This document shows positions 24,431 through 32,230 of a stretch of DNA of 64,000 nucleotides, one piece after another. The stretch spans positions 1-64,000 of the forward strand of contig JAAQVN010000001.1 in the NCBI GenBank assembly GCA_011754535.1, written 5' to 3'. The notes beneath the pieces are model-generated. The model did no database searches, was not told where the DNA came from, and saw nothing but the letters and a program-made list of their open reading frames with translations. The first letter of the stretch is position 1, and each line of letters begins with the position of its first letter. A program made the translations under genes and the position numbers. Origin of the DNA: Enterobacter asburiae (GTDB lineage Bacteria > Pseudomonadota > Gammaproteobacteria > Enterobacterales > Enterobacteriaceae).

Positions 24431-24767
24431 CCGCAAAGCGCGGCGCGAAGCGGACCCTGGCCTGCAGCCTGAGCGAACGTCGCTGGCCTGGCTGCGCACG
24501 CTGCTGGGGTATGGCGCGCTGATTGCCCTTGCGATTAAGCACAACTGGCACCGCACCGGGGTGCCATTCTGGATCTCGATTGTTGTGCTGGCGCTGGTAG
24601 CCATCATTTTATGGCGCTATACCCGCAGCCGTAACCTGATGGACGTGGCGCAGAACGACTTTGTCCAGCCGAAAGCGGTACGGGATAAGTTCCTGATCGC
24701 ACTCGCTGTTCTCTCGCTGTCGCTGCTGTTTGCGGTAACCCATATTCAGCAAATTTTGAGCCTGTAA
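24420..24767 (+). CDS. yidG: YidG, DUF202 inner-membrane protein
   Basis: A 115-residue paralogue of YidH with the same layout: PERTSLAWLRTLLGYGALIA, a second span WISIVVLALVAIILWRY and a third FLIALAVLSLSLLFAV. The start ATG lies inside the end of yidH, so the two are probably translated together and may associate. The function is unknown. Confidence 0.93.
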   Translation: MPDSRKARREADPGLQPERTSLAWLRTLLGYGALIALAIKHNWHRTGVPFWISIVVLALVAIILWRYTRSRNLMDVAQNDFVQPKAVRDKFLIALAVLSLSLLFAVTHIQQILSL

Positions 24768-24784
24768 GCCGGGTGGCGGCTTAA

Positions 24785-26071
24785 TTACTTCCCTTTAGCC
24801 AGATACTTCGCCATCTCGTCTTCCGGCACCATGCCGCCGCCGGTTGCCCACACCAGGTGGGTAACGCTGGCATCCGAATGAACGCGCACCGGCCCGGCCA
24901 TCCCCGCCAGCGCCGACGGTTCCAGACGGATCCCTTCCTCCTGCGCCAGCCAGCCGAGCATGTCGTACATGCTCTGGTCGGAAAGTGTATAGAACCCGTC
25001 GAGCAGTCGCTCCATCGCGCGGCCGACGAAGCCGGACGCGCGCCCAACCGCCAGACCGTCCGCCGCCGTCACGTTATCAATGCCCAGATCCTGCACCGCG
25101 ATTTCATCGTGCAGACCGGTGTAAACGCCCAGAAGCATGCACGGGGAGTGCGTTGGCTCTGCGAAGAAGCAGTGGACGTTATCGCCAAAGGCCAGCTTCA
25201 GGCCAAACGCCACCCCGCCGGGGCCGCCGCCGACGCCGCACGGCAGGTAGACGTACAGCGGGTGATCCGCATCCACCACGCGGCCCTGTTCGGCAAACTG
25301 CGCCTTCAGGCGCTCGCCTGCAACGGCGTAGCCCAGGAATAAGGTGCGGGAATTTTCATCGTCAATGAAGAAGCAGTTCGGATCGCTTTCCGCCGCTTTT
25401 CGTCCTTGCTCTACCGCCACGCCGTAATCCTGCTCATATTCCACGACGATGACGCCGTGACTGCGCAGTTTGGCTTTTTTCCACTCGCGGGCGTCGGCAG
25501 ACATATGTACCGTCACTTTAAAGCCGATGCGTGCGCTCATTATGCCGATAGACAACCCCAGGTTGCCGGTTGAGCCCACCGCAATGCTGTACTGGCTGAA
25601 AAAGGCCTTAAAGCGCGGCTCCAGCAGAATGCTGTAATCGTCTTCGATGGTCAGCAACCCGGCTTCCAGCGCCAGCTTCTCCGCGTGGGCCAGCACTTCA
25701 TAGATGCCGCCGCGCGCTTTAATCGAGCCGGAAATCGGCAGGTGGCTGTCTTTTTTCAGCAGCAGCGTGCCGGGAATGGCCTTGCCAGATTCTTTCTCCA
25801 GCCGTTTTTTCATTGCCGGAATAGCAACCAGCTCGGACTCGATAATCCCGCCCGTTGCCGCCGTTTCCGGGAAGGCTTTCGCCAGATACGGCGCGAAGCG
25901 TTTCAGGCGCGCGTGGGCGTCGTCCGCGTCGGCTTTGGTCAGCCCGACGTACGGCAATCCTTCCGCAAGCGTCGTGGTGCGCGGGTTAAGCCAGGTGGTT
26001 TCTTTCAGGGCAATCAGATCCTCAACCAGAGGAAACTGCGCGATGAGTGTATTGATGGCCGTTGCGTTCAT
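24785..26071 (-). CDS. dsdA: D-serine dehydratase (short C-terminal form)
   Basis: PLP enzyme that converts D-serine to pyruvate and ammonia, detoxifying D-serine. The PLP lysine is in [11 protein letters not shown] and the phosphate-binding glycines in [13 protein letters not shown]. It is 428 residues from ATG 26071 (MNATAINTL) against 442 in E. coli. The whole difference lies near the C-terminus: [17 protein letters not shown] here, where the E. coli protein as I recall it has about 14 more residues between GPQRV and THLVW. The frame is otherwise intact. The usual partners dsdX and dsdC are not in the window. Confidence 0.92.
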   Translation of the reverse strand: MNATAINTLIAQFPLVEDLIALKETTWLNPRTTTLAEGLPYVGLTKADADDAHARLKRFAPYLAKAFPETAATGGIIESELVAIPAMKKRLEKESGKAIPGTLLLKKDSHLPISGSIKARGGIYEVLAHAEKLALEAGLLTIEDDYSILLEPRFKAFFSQYSIAVGSTGNLGLSIGIMSARIGFKVTVHMSADAREWKKAKLRSHGVIVVEYEQDYGVAVEQGRKAAESDPNCFFIDDENSRTLFLGYAVAGERLKAQFAEQGRVVDADHPLYVYLPCGVGGGPGGVAFGLKLAFGDNVHCFFAEPTHSPCMLLGVYTGLHDEIAVQDLGIDNVTAADGLAVGRASGFVGRAMERLLDGFYTLSDQSMYDMLGWLAQEEGIRLEPSALAGMAGPVRVHSDASVTHLVWATGGGMVPEDEMAKYLAKGK

Positions 26072-26166
26072 AATTTTTCTCAGCAATTAGTTCGTTCTGA
26101 CTCTACACCAAATGTGAAAAAGCGTGCTAAATACAGGTAATGCTTTCGATTTATCCAGGGTAAACC

Positions 26167-27255
26167 GTGCTAAAGCCTCTTATTGCTACCGCGTTACTGA
26201 TCTCTTCCGGCTGGGCCATTGCCGCCGAGCCGCCGCTGACGGCTGCCCGTTATGCGCAGCAGCTGGGCGTCGGGATGGATGTGGACTGGGCGCGCACCGA
26301 GCGCGGCATACGCGAATTCGACCCGCTGGTGGTACGGGATTTTCGTGCAAAAGGCATTACCCACGTGCGCATTCGCGTCGCCGATGAGCCGACGGAAGCG
26401 CGGTTGATCCACCTGCGCAAGCTGGTGGAAGCCTGCGAGCAGTATGGCGTGATCCCGATTATCGCTTATCAGGCTGATGAATATAAAAACGACCCCAAAG
26501 CCGATAACGAGAAAGAGACGATCAACTGGTGGATTGCCGTGGCGCACTATTTCGGTCAGAGCTACCCGCTGCTGGGTTTTGATCTCATTTATGAGCCAGC
26601 CGACAAGCTTAACCACAACCTCGCGTCGTTAAACCGTGTGTATGAAAAAACCATTAAAGCGATCCACGATATAGACCCGCAGCGCATGATTTTCATTGCG
26701 CCGCGCCTGCGTGCCGCGCCGGAAGATTTATCCAGCCTGAAGCTGCCTGCGCACAGTCAAAACTACCTGCTGGCGGAATGGCATATTTTCCCGTGGGGGC
26801 CGCTGAAAAATAGCGGTAAATACCCGTGGACGTCCGGCACGGCGGCGGAGAAGGCGGCTATCCGTAACCGCATCAGCACCGCACTGCGCTGGCAGCAAAA
26901 AACCGGGCACGTCAGCTGGGTCGGAGGCTGGGGCGTGGGGGAGTCAAGCCGTCTTACGCCCACCGCCTCGCAAATGGCCTTCGCCACTTTTATGGCCTGC
27001 GAGCTGCAAAAGGCGAAAATCCCGTATGCGCTTAACGCGGATTTCCAGTTTTACGACGGGGAAGAGGGAGCCTGGCGGCCAGCACCAGAGCCGTTATTGC
27101 AGGCGATGATTGCGCCCGTCTGTGAAAAGCCCGGCGAGAAGCCGGGCCATCATGCGGTTAAACCGGCTGCTCGTGATGCGGAACACGCGACGCCAGCGGC
27201 AGCCAGCACAGTAAAATCAGCAGCCCCATCAGCGTCATCAGCAGGCCCAAACTAG
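26167..27255 (+). CDS. Secreted GH5-like (cellulase-fold) protein
   Basis: It has an N-terminal signal peptide (MLKPLIATALLISSGWAIAA) and a glycoside hydrolase family 5-like body. ITHVRIRV, GFDLIYEPADKL (putative acid/base Glu) and WVGGWGVGESS (possible second Glu) are visible. The usual Asn before the acid/base Glu (NEP) is Tyr here, so activity is uncertain. The GTG start at 26167 follows CAGGGTA at good spacing. The last ~33 codons form an Ala/Pro/Ser-rich tail antisense to emrD, and the emrD terminator lies just before them inside the frame. The true ancestral end may have been earlier. Confidence 0.72.
   Translation: MLKPLIATALLISSGWAIAAEPPLTAARYAQQLGVGMDVDWARTERGIREFDPLVVRDFRAKGITHVRIRVADEPTEARLIHLRKLVEACEQYGVIPIIAYQADEYKNDPKADNEKETINWWIAVAHYFGQSYPLLGFDLIYEPADKLNHNLASLNRVYEKTIKAIHDIDPQRMIFIAPRLRAAPEDLSSLKLPAHSQNYLLAEWHIFPWGPLKNSGKYPWTSGTAAEKAAIRNRISTALRWQQKTGHVSWVGGWGVGESSRLTPTASQMAFATFMACELQKAKIPYALNADFQFYDGEEGAWRPAPEPLLQAMIAPVCEKPGEKPGHHAVKPAARDAEHATPAAASTVKSAAPSASSAGPN
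27125..27147 (-). terminator. Intrinsic terminator of emrD, inside the GH5 frame
   Basis: GCCCGGC/GCCGGGC stem with a 5-base loop. Read on the minus strand it is followed by TTTT. It is 11 bases beyond the emrD stop and lies within the coding frame of the opposing gene. Confidence 0.8.
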
Positions 27256-28342
27256 CCTGCCCAGTCTGTGGCATCATAGCCGAGAGCCAGGCCAGCGCGC
27301 CGGAACCGATGTTCTGCAAACCGCCCACCAGCGCGCCTGCCGTGCCTGCGAGGAACGGGAACGGCTCCATTGCGCCGCTGGTGGCGAGAGGGAACAGCAT
27401 TCCCGCGCCGAAGAAGAACAGCGCTGCCGGAATCAGCAGTGTCCAGACCGTCATCACGCCAAACAGCCCTGGGATCCACATCATCAGACCCGCCAGCAGA
27501 CAGCTAATTACGGCCTGCCACATCAGGGTGGAGAAGCGCTTGTTCTGACGCCCGGCAAACCACGCGCCGAAGAACGCCGCCGGGATCGGCAGAATAAACA
27601 GAATGCTCACCACCATGCTACTCAGGCCAAGACCCGCACCCAGCAGCACGCCGGAGCAGGCTTCAAACACCGCAATGCCCGCCAGGCCGCCGATCAGCAT
27701 CAGCAGGTAGCAGGTAAACGCACCGTTGCCGAACAGCGTTTTGTAGCTGGCGATAAGCTTTGTGCGCGGCGCGTCTTTTGGGCGGGTTTCCGGCATCCAG
27801 CGCGCCATGCTGAAGGTGACAATGATGCACAGTACCAGCAGGAAGGCGTAGCAGGCGCGCCAGGACCACATCGTGTCCAGCAGGCCGCCAATCAGCGGGG
27901 CCAGCAGCGGGCTGACCAGAATGCCCATGTTTAACAGGCTGTTGGCGTGGCGGAGCTGGGTGCCCTGATACATATCGCGCGGTAAGGTTCGCGCCATCAC
28001 CCCGCCGACACCCGTCCCAACGCCCTGCAGGGCGCTGGCGGCAATCAGCACGGTCAGGCTGTGCGTGGTAATGGCAATCACCGTCGCCACCATGAAAATG
28101 CTCATGCCTACCAGGATCACCGGACGACGCCCGACGCGGTCGGAGAGCGGGCCGTAGAAGAGCTGTGAAACGCCATAGGTCAGCAGGTACGCTGCCATCA
28201 CGCTCTGCACCGCACCCTCGCGGACGTTCAGTTCCTTTGCCATGTCGGCGATCGCCGGAATGTAGATCGTTTGCGCCATCTGACCGACGGCCACCAGTAA
28301 CACCAGCATCAACAATAAGTTAACGTTCCGTTGCTTTTTCAT
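27158..28342 (-). CDS. emrD: Multidrug efflux MFS transporter EmrD
   Basis: Twelve-span proton-driven drug exporter of the inner membrane (DHA1 family). The 394 residues equal the E. coli length. The family motif A-type loop FYGPLSDRVGRRPVILVG follows the second span. I chose ATG 28342 (MKKQRNVNLLL), which matches the E. coli N-terminus, over an upstream in-frame extension of 7 codons. Its 3' end is antisense to the tail of the GH5-like gene. Confidence 0.97.
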   Translation of the reverse strand: MKKQRNVNLLLMLVLLVAVGQMAQTIYIPAIADMAKELNVREGAVQSVMAAYLLTYGVSQLFYGPLSDRVGRRPVILVGMSIFMVATVIAITTHSLTVLIAASALQGVGTGVGGVMARTLPRDMYQGTQLRHANSLLNMGILVSPLLAPLIGGLLDTMWSWRACYAFLLVLCIIVTFSMARWMPETRPKDAPRTKLIASYKTLFGNGAFTCYLLMLIGGLAGIAVFEACSGVLLGAGLGLSSMVVSILFILPIPAAFFGAWFAGRQNKRFSTLMWQAVISCLLAGLMMWIPGLFGVMTVWTLLIPAALFFFGAGMLFPLATSGAMEPFPFLAGTAGALVGGLQNIGSGALAWLSAMMPQTGQASLGLLMTLMGLLILLCWLPLASRVPHHEQPV

Positions 28343-28517
28343 GTCGCTGAATACTTTTGCCAAAAGAGGAAAATGAAGAATAAGTGACTACGCATTCCCA
28401 TAAATGCGCGAGGAATCTACCACAGTAAGATGACAATTTAAGCATTGTCGTGGTGAATCAAAAAACCGGTAAAGGCAGGATTTGTAAACAAGAACGGCAA
28501 CTAATGTTGCCAGTAAT

Positions 28518-29351
28518 TTACGCCAGGCGCAGCAGAATGGCTCCGGCTGCAATGCCCAGCGCCGCCGCGATGCGCAGGCCCGCAACCTTCTCTTTTAAAA
28601 GGACAAACGCGATCAGCGCCCCGAAAAGAACGGAGGTTTCACGCAGCGCCGCGACCACCGCCAGCGGTGCCTGCGTCATTGCCCAGAGGGCCAGACCGTA
28701 AGAGCCCATAGTGCCAACGCCGCCGAGCAACCCCTTTTTCCAGTGCAGGCGCAGGTAGCCGGACGCCTCGCGCCGACGTGCCACCATCGCCCAGCCGAGC
28801 ATGCAGAAGCCGTTCATAAAGAAGGTCCAGAGCGTGTAGCCCAGCGCGGTATCCGACAGCCGCACGCCGGTGCCGTCCACCAGCGTATACCCGGCGATAA
28901 AACAGGCGTTCAGCAGCGCCAGCCAGATCCCCCTGCGTGACTGCATGCGGCCATTCATCGCCATCGCCAGAATCGACAGGCAGATTACGCCAATGCCGGA
29001 CCAGGCAAGCCAGGAGAGACGATCGCCGAGCACCAGCACGCTAATCAGCGCCACCAGCAGCGGGGCGGTGCCGCGCATCAGCGGGTAAGTCTGGCTCATG
29101 TCAGAGACCTGATAGGTCTTCGCTACCAGCACGGTGTAGACCACCTGTAAGGCGCAGGAGACGATCAAAAACGGCCAGCTCTCTGCAGATGGCTGTGTTG
29201 AGAAGGGCAATAAAATCAGGGCAATAATCGCAGCTGAGCCGCTAACGCCGATCGCAGAGTAGAGCTTGTCCGTTCCGGCTTTAACGATGGCGTTCCAGCT
29301 GGCATGCAGCAGTGCGGCGAAAAGCAAAATGCAGAAAACGGTAATGGTCAT
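28518..29351 (-). CDS. DMT-superfamily (EamA) permease
   Basis: A 277-residue membrane protein with about ten hydrophobic segments in two EamA repeats, beginning MTITVFCILLFAALLHASWN. The second half contains LWAMTQAPLAVVAALRETSV, typical of EamA carriers. It is probably a metabolite exporter; the substrate is unknown. It is a single gene between emrD and the acetyltransferase on the same strand. Confidence 0.88.
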   Translation of the reverse strand: MTITVFCILLFAALLHASWNAIVKAGTDKLYSAIGVSGSAAIIALILLPFSTQPSAESWPFLIVSCALQVVYTVLVAKTYQVSDMSQTYPLMRGTAPLLVALISVLVLGDRLSWLAWSGIGVICLSILAMAMNGRMQSRRGIWLALLNACFIAGYTLVDGTGVRLSDTALGYTLWTFFMNGFCMLGWAMVARRREASGYLRLHWKKGLLGGVGTMGSYGLALWAMTQAPLAVVAALRETSVLFGALIAFVLLKEKVAGLRIAAALGIAAGAILLRLA

Positions 29352-29413
29352 GGCGTATCGGGTGGTGAATTGTCACTCAACTGTAACATTCACATCCTGA
29401 TGCCGCCAGCCGG

Positions 29414-29860
29414 TTACACCGCACAAAAAAGGCGGTGCGTCACCCGCGGTTCGTCCGAGACCAGCGTAAAACCGGCTCGATTGTAAAATCCGTACGCGCT
29501 GTCCGGCGCGTGGGTATTCAGGAAATCAAACCAGATGCTGGCATCGGCCATCACCACGGTTAAAAGCTGTTTGCCAATGCCCAGCCCGCGGCACTTCTCG
29601 CTGACGTAGAGATGGCGAATGCGCCCGGCACGCGGCTGCTGGCTGAACGGATCGCGGTTGAGGCCACACACGCCCACCAGCCTGCCGTTGAGAAACGCGC
29701 CCAGCAGCTTTTCACCCGGCGCGTTAAAGCGGTTCTCACCACGCAGCCAGTTCTCTTCCAGCCTGCGCAGCATGTTGAAATTCAATGCGATACTTTCAGC
29801 CTTCAGGGCGATATACCCCGGCTCATCGGGCGTGACAGGCTCAATTAACAGACGCGACAT
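29414..29860 (-). CDS. GNAT-family N-acetyltransferase
   Basis: A 148-residue acetyl-CoA-dependent acetyltransferase. The strand-loop motif IRHLYVSEKCRGLGIGKQLL carries the (R/Q)xxGxG/A acetyl-CoA loop, and AYGFYNRAGF is the conserved C-terminal strand. The substrate is unknown. It lies between the DMT permease and the tisB terminator. Confidence 0.88.
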   Translation of the reverse strand: MSRLLIEPVTPDEPGYIALKAESIALNFNMLRRLEENWLRGENRFNAPGEKLLGAFLNGRLVGVCGLNRDPFSQQPRAGRIRHLYVSEKCRGLGIGKQLLTVVMADASIWFDFLNTHAPDSAYGFYNRAGFTLVSDEPRVTHRLFCAV

Positions 29861-29880
29861 AGCATTCCCTCGTTATTAAA

Positions 29881-29902
29881 GAGGGGCGGTTGCCCGCCCC
29901 TC
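29881..29902 (-). terminator. Terminator of the tisB transcript
   Basis: GAGGGGCGG/CCGCCCCTC stem with a TTGC loop, 23 bases past the tisB stop. On the minus strand it is followed by TTTAATAA. Confidence 0.75.
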
Positions 29903-29924
29903 TCAGGTGCGACTTGAACCTGAA

Positions 29925-30014
29925 TTACCGAACGAATTTCAGGACAGCATCAAGCAGTTGCAGTACTGCAACAATGAGTTTGAGGATAAGTATCACCATA
30001 TCCACTACGCTCAT
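29925..30014 (-). CDS. tisB: SOS-induced type I toxin TisB
   Basis: A 29-residue hydrophobic peptide beginning MSVVDMVILILKL and ending LLDAVLKFVR, aligning along its whole length with E. coli TisB (LILKLIV and QLLDAVLK are shared). TisB inserts in the inner membrane, collapses the proton motive force and promotes persistence after DNA damage. AAAGGAG sits 6 bases before the ATG but is locked in a hairpin. An upstream LexA box and the antisense RNA gene istR-1 complete the known arrangement. The locus between emrD and ivbL is the same as in E. coli. Confidence 0.95.
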   Translation of the reverse strand: MSVVDMVILILKLIVAVLQLLDAVLKFVR

Positions 30015-30020
30015 ACGCGT

Positions 30021-30040
30021 CTCCTTTTGGTTAAAAGGAG
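30021..30040 (-). promoter_or_regulatory. Hairpin sequestering the tisB Shine-Dalgarno
   Basis: CTCCTTTT (30021-30028) and AAAAGGAG (30033-30040) form a perfect 8-bp stem with a 4-base loop. In the tisB mRNA one arm is the AAAAGGAG ribosome-binding site, so direct initiation should be blocked, as known for E. coli tisB, which needs an upstream standby site. Confidence 0.8.
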
Positions 30041-30085
30041 CACGATGCTGGCGTACCTTTCCGCCGCCTGTTGCCAGCACCTGGA

Positions 30086-30106
30086 TTGACGTAACACAGT
30101 GTGCTC
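30086..30106 (-). promoter_or_regulatory. IstR-1 target (standby) site in the tisB 5' UTR
   Basis: The plus-strand sequence TTGACGTAACACAGTGTG (30086-30103) is repeated exactly at the 5' end of istR-1 (30333-30350), and two of the next three bases also match. The tisB mRNA is read from the opposite strand, so this segment is complementary to the antisense RNA. It lies about 70 bases upstream of the tisB ATG. Confidence 0.85.
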
Positions 30107-30216
30107 ACTTCAGGGGGTTAAGGCACTGACGGCACCACCCGTTTCAGCCAGGACTTCGTTGCGCCGGTAGAACTGCGGCCCCCTCGCTCACTGCGAACAC
30201 CCTCAGTATAGATAAA

Positions 30217-30236
30217 TACTGTATGCATGAACAGTA
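30217..30236. promoter_or_regulatory. LexA box in the tisB/istR promoter region
   Basis: TACTGTATGCATGAACAGTA fits the SOS box consensus (CTG-N10-CAG core with flanking TA...TA). On the minus strand TATACT (30204-30209) is a good -10 for the tisB mRNA, with TGTTCA 17 bases upstream overlapping the box. This explains SOS control. Confidence 0.9.
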
Positions 30237-30331
30237 TTTTTTGGACAAAATCATGAAGGTGATCCATACTCAAAAACGTCAAAATCCGTGCCGGAATTGC
30301 GCGTTCGTCTTCGATCGCGTATACTTTTTGC

Positions 30332-30407
30332 GTTGACGTAACACAGTGTGTTCTGCGGCAACCAACCGCAAAACCCTGATAAAAACCTCGCTTAGGCGGG
30401 GTTTTTT
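30332..30407 (+). ncRNA. istR: Antitoxin small RNA IstR-1
   Basis: The ~76-nt RNA gene starts GTTGACGTAACACAGTGTG, has a central CTGCGG/CCGCA-type stem, and ends in the terminator AACCTCGC-TTAG-GCGGGGTT plus T-run (30384-30407). The layout matches E. coli IstR-1. The promoter TATACT (30320-30325) with TTGCGC 17 bases upstream (30297-30302) suggests constitutive expression. Its 5' segment is complementary to the tisB standby site, so it should block ribosome access. The LexA-controlled longer form, IstR-2, could start near the LexA box but was not resolved. Confidence 0.9.
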
Positions 30408-30733
30408 GTTTTCTGGTCTATCCATAAAAAACTGCTGGATAAGCGAGGGTTCTGCTATTTGGCTTCGCTGTGAACTACTTTGGATCGCTTAAGTAATTTT
30501 CTTTAAATTAGAGGTATTAGACTCATTTTGTAAGATAACACCACTTAATTTATAAACTAATATAACTATTAATAGTCCTCAGGTAGTTAAATTTCTTCGC
30601 CTATAATAGTAATAAATAAAATCGAGCTAACTCATTATTTAAGTGAATGTTTAGTTTAAATAATATGGCTGGTTTGAATTCCAGAGATTTTCATTGTATA
30701 TTTCTAGAGCCGCAAATACTGTATGGATACATT

Positions 30734-31447
30734 ATGAAAGCATCTGAATATTTAAAGATGAAGTTCCAGAGTGACAGGCAGTTAGCTCTTTATGGACAGC
30801 AAGGTGTTGCAGGGACTTGGAGAGCATTAAAGGGGATCGGCTCTGATATTTACTCAGGAATAGAGCGAGTAAGTTGGTACTCTTCTTGCTTAATCCCCAG
30901 CTATCACGATGTATGTGATGAGCTTCTCTCAGAAGAAAAAAGGATGTACCTCTCAATTCTCTCGCTTTACCGTTATCGCGATGTAATAGCCCACATGCTA
31001 TACCTTTATTTTGAAAGTGTTATTACCGATTCTGAAAATGGAAATGAACAAAATCGCGTTCGTAAGATGGATTCAAAAGTAACGGGGCTTGTTAACAACA
31101 TACCGACAAGCAAGGCCGCGCGTTTGGCGATAGCATGGGGGCTGGCCAAATTCTTTTCCGAATCTGGCATACTCTCTGAAATCGTCGTGGAACGGCTTGC
31201 ACGCCGCGTACCTAACGTTGTCATGGCGCTTCAATTGATTGGAACGGAACAGAAGTGTACTCTTGCCGCTCGTCGCCTGAAAACATTGGACCCTAAGTAT
31301 TACGCTACCCTCTATGCCGCACAACTGGAGATGCTTTACTACTTTTTTGAGCCTTTCCTGTCTGAACTTATTAAGAAGGTGCAGATGGGATTCTATAAGG
31401 ATTTCGATGCAATTTATAACGACTTAAAGGGCAAGGAGCATGTTTAA
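30734..31447 (+). CDS. Unrecognised protein upstream of orphan hcp
   Basis: I do not recognise this gene. From ATG 30734 (MKASEYLKMKFQSDRQ) it encodes 237 mostly helical residues. A moderately hydrophobic stretch (about 125-165: ARLAIAWGLAKFFSESG) is followed by an aromatic-rich C-terminal segment (YYATLYAAQLEMLYYFFEPF). There is no signal peptide. An in-frame ATG at 30647 would add 29 residues that look non-coding. Base composition is clearly more AT-rich than the flanks. It overlaps the next gene by 8 bases, and hcp follows, so a role with the type VI system (cargo effector or adaptor) is possible but only inferred. Confidence 0.7.
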   Translation: MKASEYLKMKFQSDRQLALYGQQGVAGTWRALKGIGSDIYSGIERVSWYSSCLIPSYHDVCDELLSEEKRMYLSILSLYRYRDVIAHMLYLYFESVITDSENGNEQNRVRKMDSKVTGLVNNIPTSKAARLAIAWGLAKFFSESGILSEIVVERLARRVPNVVMALQLIGTEQKCTLAARRLKTLDPKYYATLYAAQLEMLYYFFEPFLSELIKKVQMGFYKDFDAIYNDLKGKEHV

Positions 31448-31622
31448 GAGTCTGTTATCAATTCTATTTACGGATATTTTATTCCCCGTTTATATTTTTG
31501 CGTTCGCCTCTTTATTCCTTTGGTCGGTGCCTGACCACTGGGTATTACTAACATTTATTTCTATCATTGTATTTATTATTGTTCATCCGATGATTTTTGG
31601 CCGCTTTGATAAGTACGATTAA
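31440..31622 (+). CDS. Small two-span membrane protein in the hcp cassette
   Basis: A 60-residue protein made almost entirely of two hydrophobic segments (LLSILFTDILFPVYIFAFAS and WVLLTFISIIVFIIVHPMIF) joined by a short polar turn, with a charged tail GRFDKYD. The ATG lies inside the end of the preceding gene, so translation is probably coupled. I do not recognise the family. Size, membrane nature and coupling would suit an immunity protein to the upstream product, but this is a hypothesis. Confidence 0.6.
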   Translation: MFKSLLSILFTDILFPVYIFAFASLFLWSVPDHWVLLTFISIIVFIIVHPMIFGRFDKYD

Positions 31623-31643
31623 ATTTTATAAAAAGGATTTTTT

Positions 31644-32123
31644 ATGTCAAACCCAGCTTATTTGTTTTTAACAGATGAAAATGGTTCTCCCATGGTTGGT
31701 CCTTGCCTTGTGTCAGGGCGTGAGGGTGCGATTGAACTCAAATCGTTCACTCATAATGTCAACATCCCAGTCAACGGGAATACCGGGAAATTGACGGGCA
31801 CGCGTATACACATGCCCATCATGTTCCAGAAAGAATTTGATCGTGTAACCCCACTTCTCTTTCGCGCGCTGAGTACGGGAAGAACGCTTCAGTCAGCCAC
31901 CATTAAGATGTATCAGATTAATGAGGCGGGTTTAGAACAGGAGTATTTTAATATCCTCCTGGAGAATGTGAAAATAACCTCAATCACACCAGACCTGTAT
32001 CTCGGCGCAAACACTGGCACACACCTTGAAACGGTTCTCATACGCTACGAGAAAATCACCTGGAAGCATTGCGAAGGAAACGTCATCTTTAGTGACTCCT
32101 GGAATGAGCGAGCAACGTACTGA
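31644..32123 (+). CDS. hcp: Orphan type VI secretion tube protein Hcp
   Basis: A 159-residue Hcp-family protein whose hexameric rings form the inner tube of the type VI secretion machine. Hcp features are visible: KSFTHNVNIPVNGNTGKLTG, RIHMPIMFQKEFDRVTPLLF, then YFNILLENVKITSITP and HLETVLIRYEKITWKH near the C-terminus. AAAAGGA lies 7 bases before the ATG. No other T6SS structural gene is in the window, so it is an orphan hcp that would depend on a machine encoded elsewhere. It sits immediately upstream of the ivbL promoter region. Confidence 0.92.
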   Translation: MSNPAYLFLTDENGSPMVGPCLVSGREGAIELKSFTHNVNIPVNGNTGKLTGTRIHMPIMFQKEFDRVTPLLFRALSTGRTLQSATIKMYQINEAGLEQEYFNILLENVKITSITPDLYLGANTGTHLETVLIRYEKITWKHCEGNVIFSDSWNERATY

Positions 32124-32230
32124 AACGTGATCCCTGACGCATTTTTGCGCAGATGAAAATATTTCCATTGTCACGCCCTAAAAGCTGTGTTTGTATAAAT
32201 TCCATCAATGATTCCAAACACAGGTCCCCA

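Noticed and set aside
30647..30733. N-terminal extension of the unknown gene before hcp (start at 30647)
   Set aside because: The extra 29 residues look non-coding and no good ribosome-binding site precedes that ATG; 30734 is preferred, though not proven.
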